Below are positions 59,858 to 64,000 of a DNA stretch of 64,000 bases, in pieces. The stretch's first letter is position 1. Every line of letters begins with the position of its first letter. The DNA is from Thereva unica (lineage: Eukaryota > Arthropoda > Insecta > Diptera > Therevidae), in NCBI GenBank assembly GCA_949987705.1, contig OX465282.1, positions 4,948,501 through 5,012,500 on the forward strand, read 5' to 3'. Position numbers and translations under genes: made by a program. The notes beneath the pieces are model-generated. The model did no database searches and was not told where the DNA came from. It saw only the letters and a program-made list of their open reading frames with translations.

Positions 59858-60260
59858 GGATTTCATCATTTTAAACAAATAATTATGTATGTATCTTTTC
59901 AATTCCATTTTTTTTGTCTACTAAACTACAAAAACTAAAATAGAAATTAAAAAAAGCCAAAATTTTTCCATTTAATTATCCTTATGGAATAATGTATGTT
60001 AAATCAATGAATGTGTACTGTGATAGGATTCATAACTTTTATTTTTCTTAAGTAATTAATATTTATGTTTCATTTCTCCTTTTTTTGTAGAGATTAATTT
60101 TCAATAATTTTCATGTTCTCTTATAGATTTAAGATGTTTCTTTAAGATTAAATATTAATTATTATTCCTTTGGTATTGTATAAAATAGCTTTAAGTAAAT
60201 CAAGTGCTAGTATTTATAAGAAGTTTTTTTTATAAAAGAAATAAAATTTATTAAAAGAAA
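59858..60260 (+). terminator. 3' untranslated region with poly(A) signal
   Basis: AT-rich sequence after the stop codon leads to AATAAA at 60240-60245, the best candidate cleavage signal. Transcription probably ends shortly after. Confidence 0.6.
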
Positions 60261-60639
60261 TCAGTTTGTATTAATTTGTTCCATTGAGGATTCAATTTTT
60301 TTTAAAGAGTTTAATTTTATAGACTCTACCTGAAACAGAACGTACATTAAGAGGATTTTTGGTTTCAGTGGACAAGCTGATTGCAAAATCAAATTATCTG
60401 GGGAAGGATTCCGCAACCGTGAACACGACTGTGTGCACGACAAAACAAGGGAAGTTCATGCTTGAGGCCAGATTACTCTCAAGCTACTAGGATCTTGCTT
60501 TAGAAGGGCAACTAGACGGTGTGAACACTTCAAAGAATTTTTAGTTCCAAATCAGCAGGAAAGCAAAGTAGAAAACTAATTTGGACCCAGAAGCAAATAC
60601 CATCAGAATAGGGCGAGGGCGAGTGTGTGCCTCGTACAT

Positions 60640-61905
60640 ATAACAGGAGACCAGTTAATCTACAGGAATTATAGAGGCATTACTTTATTGAATGTAGCAT
60701 ATAAAGTATTTCAAATACTTATGTTAAACTGCCGCCTTACGCATTAGCATCGCAAGCAAATTATCAGTGTCTTTAGCCCGGAAAGCAGCTGACCACATTT
60801 TCACCCTTAGTGTAAGTGCACTACAAAGGTCCTGAACTCTGTCATCATTCCCACAAAAACCGATTTTTGCATACCCGAGATCATCTTCCACGAAGAACTA
60901 CGGTGTCCACATCCCTTCACGTCGTGAATGGAGAAACAGGCCACACAGTTTTCAGGATGCCATAAACTTCTTTACTGATGGGTCTAAGTTCCAGGGTGGA
61001 GTAGGAGGAGGAGTCTTTACACCCAGAGCTTGGGATTGAAGTCTCCTTCCGACTACCCGATCACTGCAGTGTGTACCAAGCGGAGGTTCTAGCCGTACAT
61101 GAAGCTGTTCAACTAATCAAACAGCAAGCCGATAGGAACCGGACTATCTACATGTTCTCAGATAGTCAGGCGGTTCTGAAGGCCCTGCGCTCTTGCACTA
61201 ACAACTCTAGAACTATCTCTGAATGCCGCAGATCTCTTAACGAGATGGTTCAGAAGTTCCAGGACCCTCCTTGTATGGGTGCCCGGTCACTGAAATATAG
61301 AGGGAAACTGTACGGCTGCTGAGGCACGACAGCCACTATCCTTCCTGGTAAGGAAAGGGTTGGTATACCTTAGACCACTTTTAAACTCCGACGCAAACCA
61401 GTACACAATGCAGCAAGCACAGAAGCATTGCAGGGTTCTTAATAAATGCACCTTGGCCAAAACATCCTGACCCTCTTATGATCTTAGGCGGACCACTTCA
61501 CTACTGAGGCTCGGAGGACAAGACCTCTCAGTTAAAGCGAGAGTACTGACAGGACACTCATATCATAGGGATGCATGCGCTTAGGTCTTGAGACCTACGA
61601 TTTTTTCAGAAGCTGTAAGACTCCGGACGAGGAGGAAAGTGTACAGGATCTCCTCTATTACTACCCAGCCCTAAGGAGAAGGAGGCTAAACATATTTGGT
61701 GACCCCTTTCTGAGCACGCTTGAGGAAATCTCGAAGATCGGGATCCGCAGCTAAGAAAATTCATTGCGTCCTCGAGGTGGACACTTTAACATCAGGTTTA
61801 AAATGGTATTGCTATGGCATCACAATGGGCCTATTCTTCTGGCCTAAGTGTAAGAGCTTAACACCAACAGCACAGCCATATCTAACTTAACCTAACCTTG
61901 TTGGC
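60640..61905 (+). pseudogene. LINE relic with RT scrap, RNase H and C-terminal zinc-finger-like part
   Basis: The + strand has an RT scrap (NYRGITLLNVAYKVFQIL, near 60670). After decayed sequence comes an RNase H region: FFTDGSKFQGGVGGGVFTP (near 60968) and YQAEVLAVHEAVQLIKQQ with SDSQAVLKAL (61071-61200). The C-terminal part around 61550-61720 shows GHSYHRDACA, then out of frame CKTPDEEESV and ALRRRRLNIFGDPFLSTL. The end is near the TAACTTAACCTAACC run at 61880-61895. RNase H indicates an R1/I/Loa-like lineage. Many stops. Confidence 0.75.
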
Positions 61906-62139
61906 GGTGCTCTTCGTGAGTGATACCATGTTTGAGTGTTGCCTTGGTCCGGATCGGATGGTCGACGTCTTTTCCTTTAGTATGGTAGGCCTATTTAGGT
62001 CTAAATTGACAGCGGTGCGCACTAAATAGGTTGCCTCGTTTGTAAAATAAAAACTTTGAGTAAGAAGTTGGAACCTTTCAGAACCATCTAGGTCGACATG
62101 ATTAGAGAATACACTAATTTTTTTATGTGATCAAGCTTA
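61906..62139. other. no gene recognised
   Basis: Short stretch between two LINE relics with no features. Confidence 0.3.
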
Positions 62140-63270
62140 GGAATCACCCTTTGTACTACCAGTCTGTCATGTCGCAATGTTCAGTAGCTAGCTTGGGTTG
62201 AAAGATAGAAGAGAATAAGATAGATCAGGGGAGTCTGGGAGGTGTTGAAGCAGCTGGCGATAAACCTTGTGTTTGAACTGTTGGGTGTTGTAAGAGTTCG
62301 GGCAAACTGATTGTGGAAGATTACTCCACAGCCAAATTGTTTTATTTATAAACGAACTTTTAGAGAGGCATTAGTGTGCGCGAAAAAGGGGACTGCAGGG
62401 TATAAGAACGAGCCGAGTTGGCTAGTATTGTGTTGCAGAAGAATGGTAGCAGCGATACAGCTTTGACAGTGCTGTTATGTTCCTGCGGCGGCTTCGAGGG
62501 TCAATAGAGATGCAAAGGCTGTCATCTCCAATGATTGGATTCGACACCGTCCAATACTACCTTTATTGAACGAACGGAAGCTCTTAATCCAATACTTTAA
62601 AACTGGGTGGATTGCTATCCAGCTTGGAGTTTTGACAATAGAGTAGGGTGCCAAAAGCTCAAAAGATCGGTCAAAAGCTTTGGACATATCTAGAGCAACC
62701 AGAGCAGCCTCACCAAAGCGATGAATGTTTTGGTGGAGGTGCTCAGTAAGACATACAAGGAGGTCGCCAATAGATTTTTTGGACCGAACTGTCTGTCATG
62801 TAGAATTTTGTTGATTTGCAGATATTCCATTAGCTTTTTGTTGATTAATATCACCATGATTTGAAGAGAACAGAAGTAATTTCTATTTGGCGGTAGTTTA
62901 AGCTGTCGCTAGAGCCATGTTTTTTCGGTATAGGCTGAACATGAGCCAGTTTCCACGAATCTGGATAGACTTCGGAGGAGTATGACAGGGCAAAAAGTTT
63001 GCGAATAGGTATGGGAATGGGACCTTAGTTGGACGATCTGATGTAAGTTGTTAGTGTCTGCAAAGAGCTCGGCGTCCTTGACAGAAACACTGGTGCCATT
63101 TGAGAAAGTAAGCCAGTTTGAATAACGGACGTCGAAATCGCCTGCATCAATGATTTCGCACTCCATGTGTGAAGATAAACAAACGGATATCCGCTCAGAA
63201 ATAGCGTCGAATGCAAAAAGGGTGGCTTTATTACTGACTTCTGTATAGAAAACAGTAGAGAATATGGCTA
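62140..63270 (-). pseudogene. jockey-like LINE relic (endonuclease, RT, C-terminus)
   Basis: On the minus strand: endonuclease GDFDVRYSNWLTFSNGTSVS and DAELFADTNNLHQIVQ (63140-63030), RT entry PDSWKLAHVQPIPKKHGS (near 62960), VALDMSKAFDRS (near 62700), and a C-terminal piece corresponding to LWSNLPQ-type near 62320. Frameshifts and deletions break every domain, and the YADD region is not found. Its 3' part defines the family of relics at 3720, 10000 and 34760. Confidence 0.75.
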
Positions 63271-64000
63271 TAAGGAATTAATTTAGTCCAGATATAATTG
63301 AAACCTGGAGATGTGCTATTGTACACCCTCTGGAATGCCACGTCAATCCTAATATTCCCCTGTGGGCAGCTATACCCTGCCACCTGAAAACGATCTAAAT
63401 CGAGATCAGGTAAGACTCCTTGCGATCAATTAGTTTTTATACTCATGAATCATTATATAAATCAATTAGGTTTAGCAGTCTCAATTTCACTGAATCATTA
63501 TAAATTCCAAAAAAGTAAAGATCATCGGACTTTACACCACGAATTACTGAATAATCTTATTTAGTACTTTCTTGTCTGAAGTTTTATGGTTCTTGGAATC
63601 CTGTTAGCTATTTTTAAGTATGGCGTCGCCTTGTTCGCTGGTACTCTCCTTTTTTTACTTTTCGATGATGAGTAAAGTTATAACGATCAATCGAAAGCAT
63701 TTTCATTGATTATTTAGAAAAGCCCACATTTTGAACAAATTCGTAACATCTGAAAGATAAGTTAGTACGTTTAATTTAATTAATTGTTTGATGGCGTAGT
63801 ATGTGTAAATATAGGACAATTGCTGATGATCTGCAATAATCTGCATTATCTTTATATTGTTACAGCATAATTCAACTATGTTATCGCACAATAAACTCTT
63901 TAGGTTAACACGCGCGAAAATTTCTCAAGTTATCTTAATAAGAAATTAAAACAGGGAATACGATAAACCGAATAATATTGTGGAACACGGGAATGATTGT
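63271..64000. other. no gene recognised
   Basis: AT-rich with no recognisable ORF or repeat. Confidence 0.45.

Overview
The window looks like nuclear DNA of an arthropod, most likely an insect. It is AT-rich, has short 64-73 bp introns beside very long ones, and is densely packed with insect-type transposable elements. I cannot name the species. I recognise one host gene: a full-length ABCG (white/ABCG1-type) half-transporter on the + strand. It has eight coding exons from 15062 to 59857 that join without a break into 624 codons. Every intron is GT-AG, and the gene spans about 45 kb only because introns 1, 2, 4 and 5 are filled with mobile DNA.

Layout. 1-2750: a 5'-truncated, still open LINE bounded by a 10-bp target duplication. 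2750-15060: intergenic or upstream DNA with a minus-oriented Helitron carrying a 127-bp minisatellite (6717-8690), a 5S rRNA-like SINE, and a decayed arthropod protein family split by a MITE (11504-13315). 15062-15146: exon 1. Intron 1 (15147-36487): a two-frame DNA transposon with 34-bp inverted ends (17784-20255), a jockey-like LINE (21200-23985), a pair of inverted repeat-rich elements (26.1 and 30.2 kb), a TTAA-flanked non-autonomous element (28960-30136), a copia scrap, a second Helitron with Rep/helicase remains (32469-33886) and a large foldback element (35024-36034). Exon 2 (36488-36614) carries the Walker A motif. Intron 2 (36615-48424) holds more MITEs, SINEs, LINE scraps and a hAT-like element with a mariner relic inside. 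Exons 3 and 4 (48425-49435) carry the rest of the nucleotide-binding domain and the linker. Intron 4 contains a sense jockey-like LINE. Intron 5 (51460-59119) contains an intact Ty3/Gypsy element with identical 166-bp LTRs that landed inside an older MITE. Exons 6-8 (59120-59857) finish the membrane domain, followed by a poly(A) signal. 60.6-63.3 kb: LINE relics.

How it fits together. The transporter appears to be the only gene under constraint. Coding exons, splice sites and the three short introns are clean, while the long introns collect insertions. Most reverse-transcriptase-bearing insertions inside the gene lie antisense to it, as expected if sense copies with their own poly(A) signals are removed by selection. 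The elements differ greatly in age, from identical LTRs and clean target duplications to shredded scraps, and several are nested, which gives a relative chronology.
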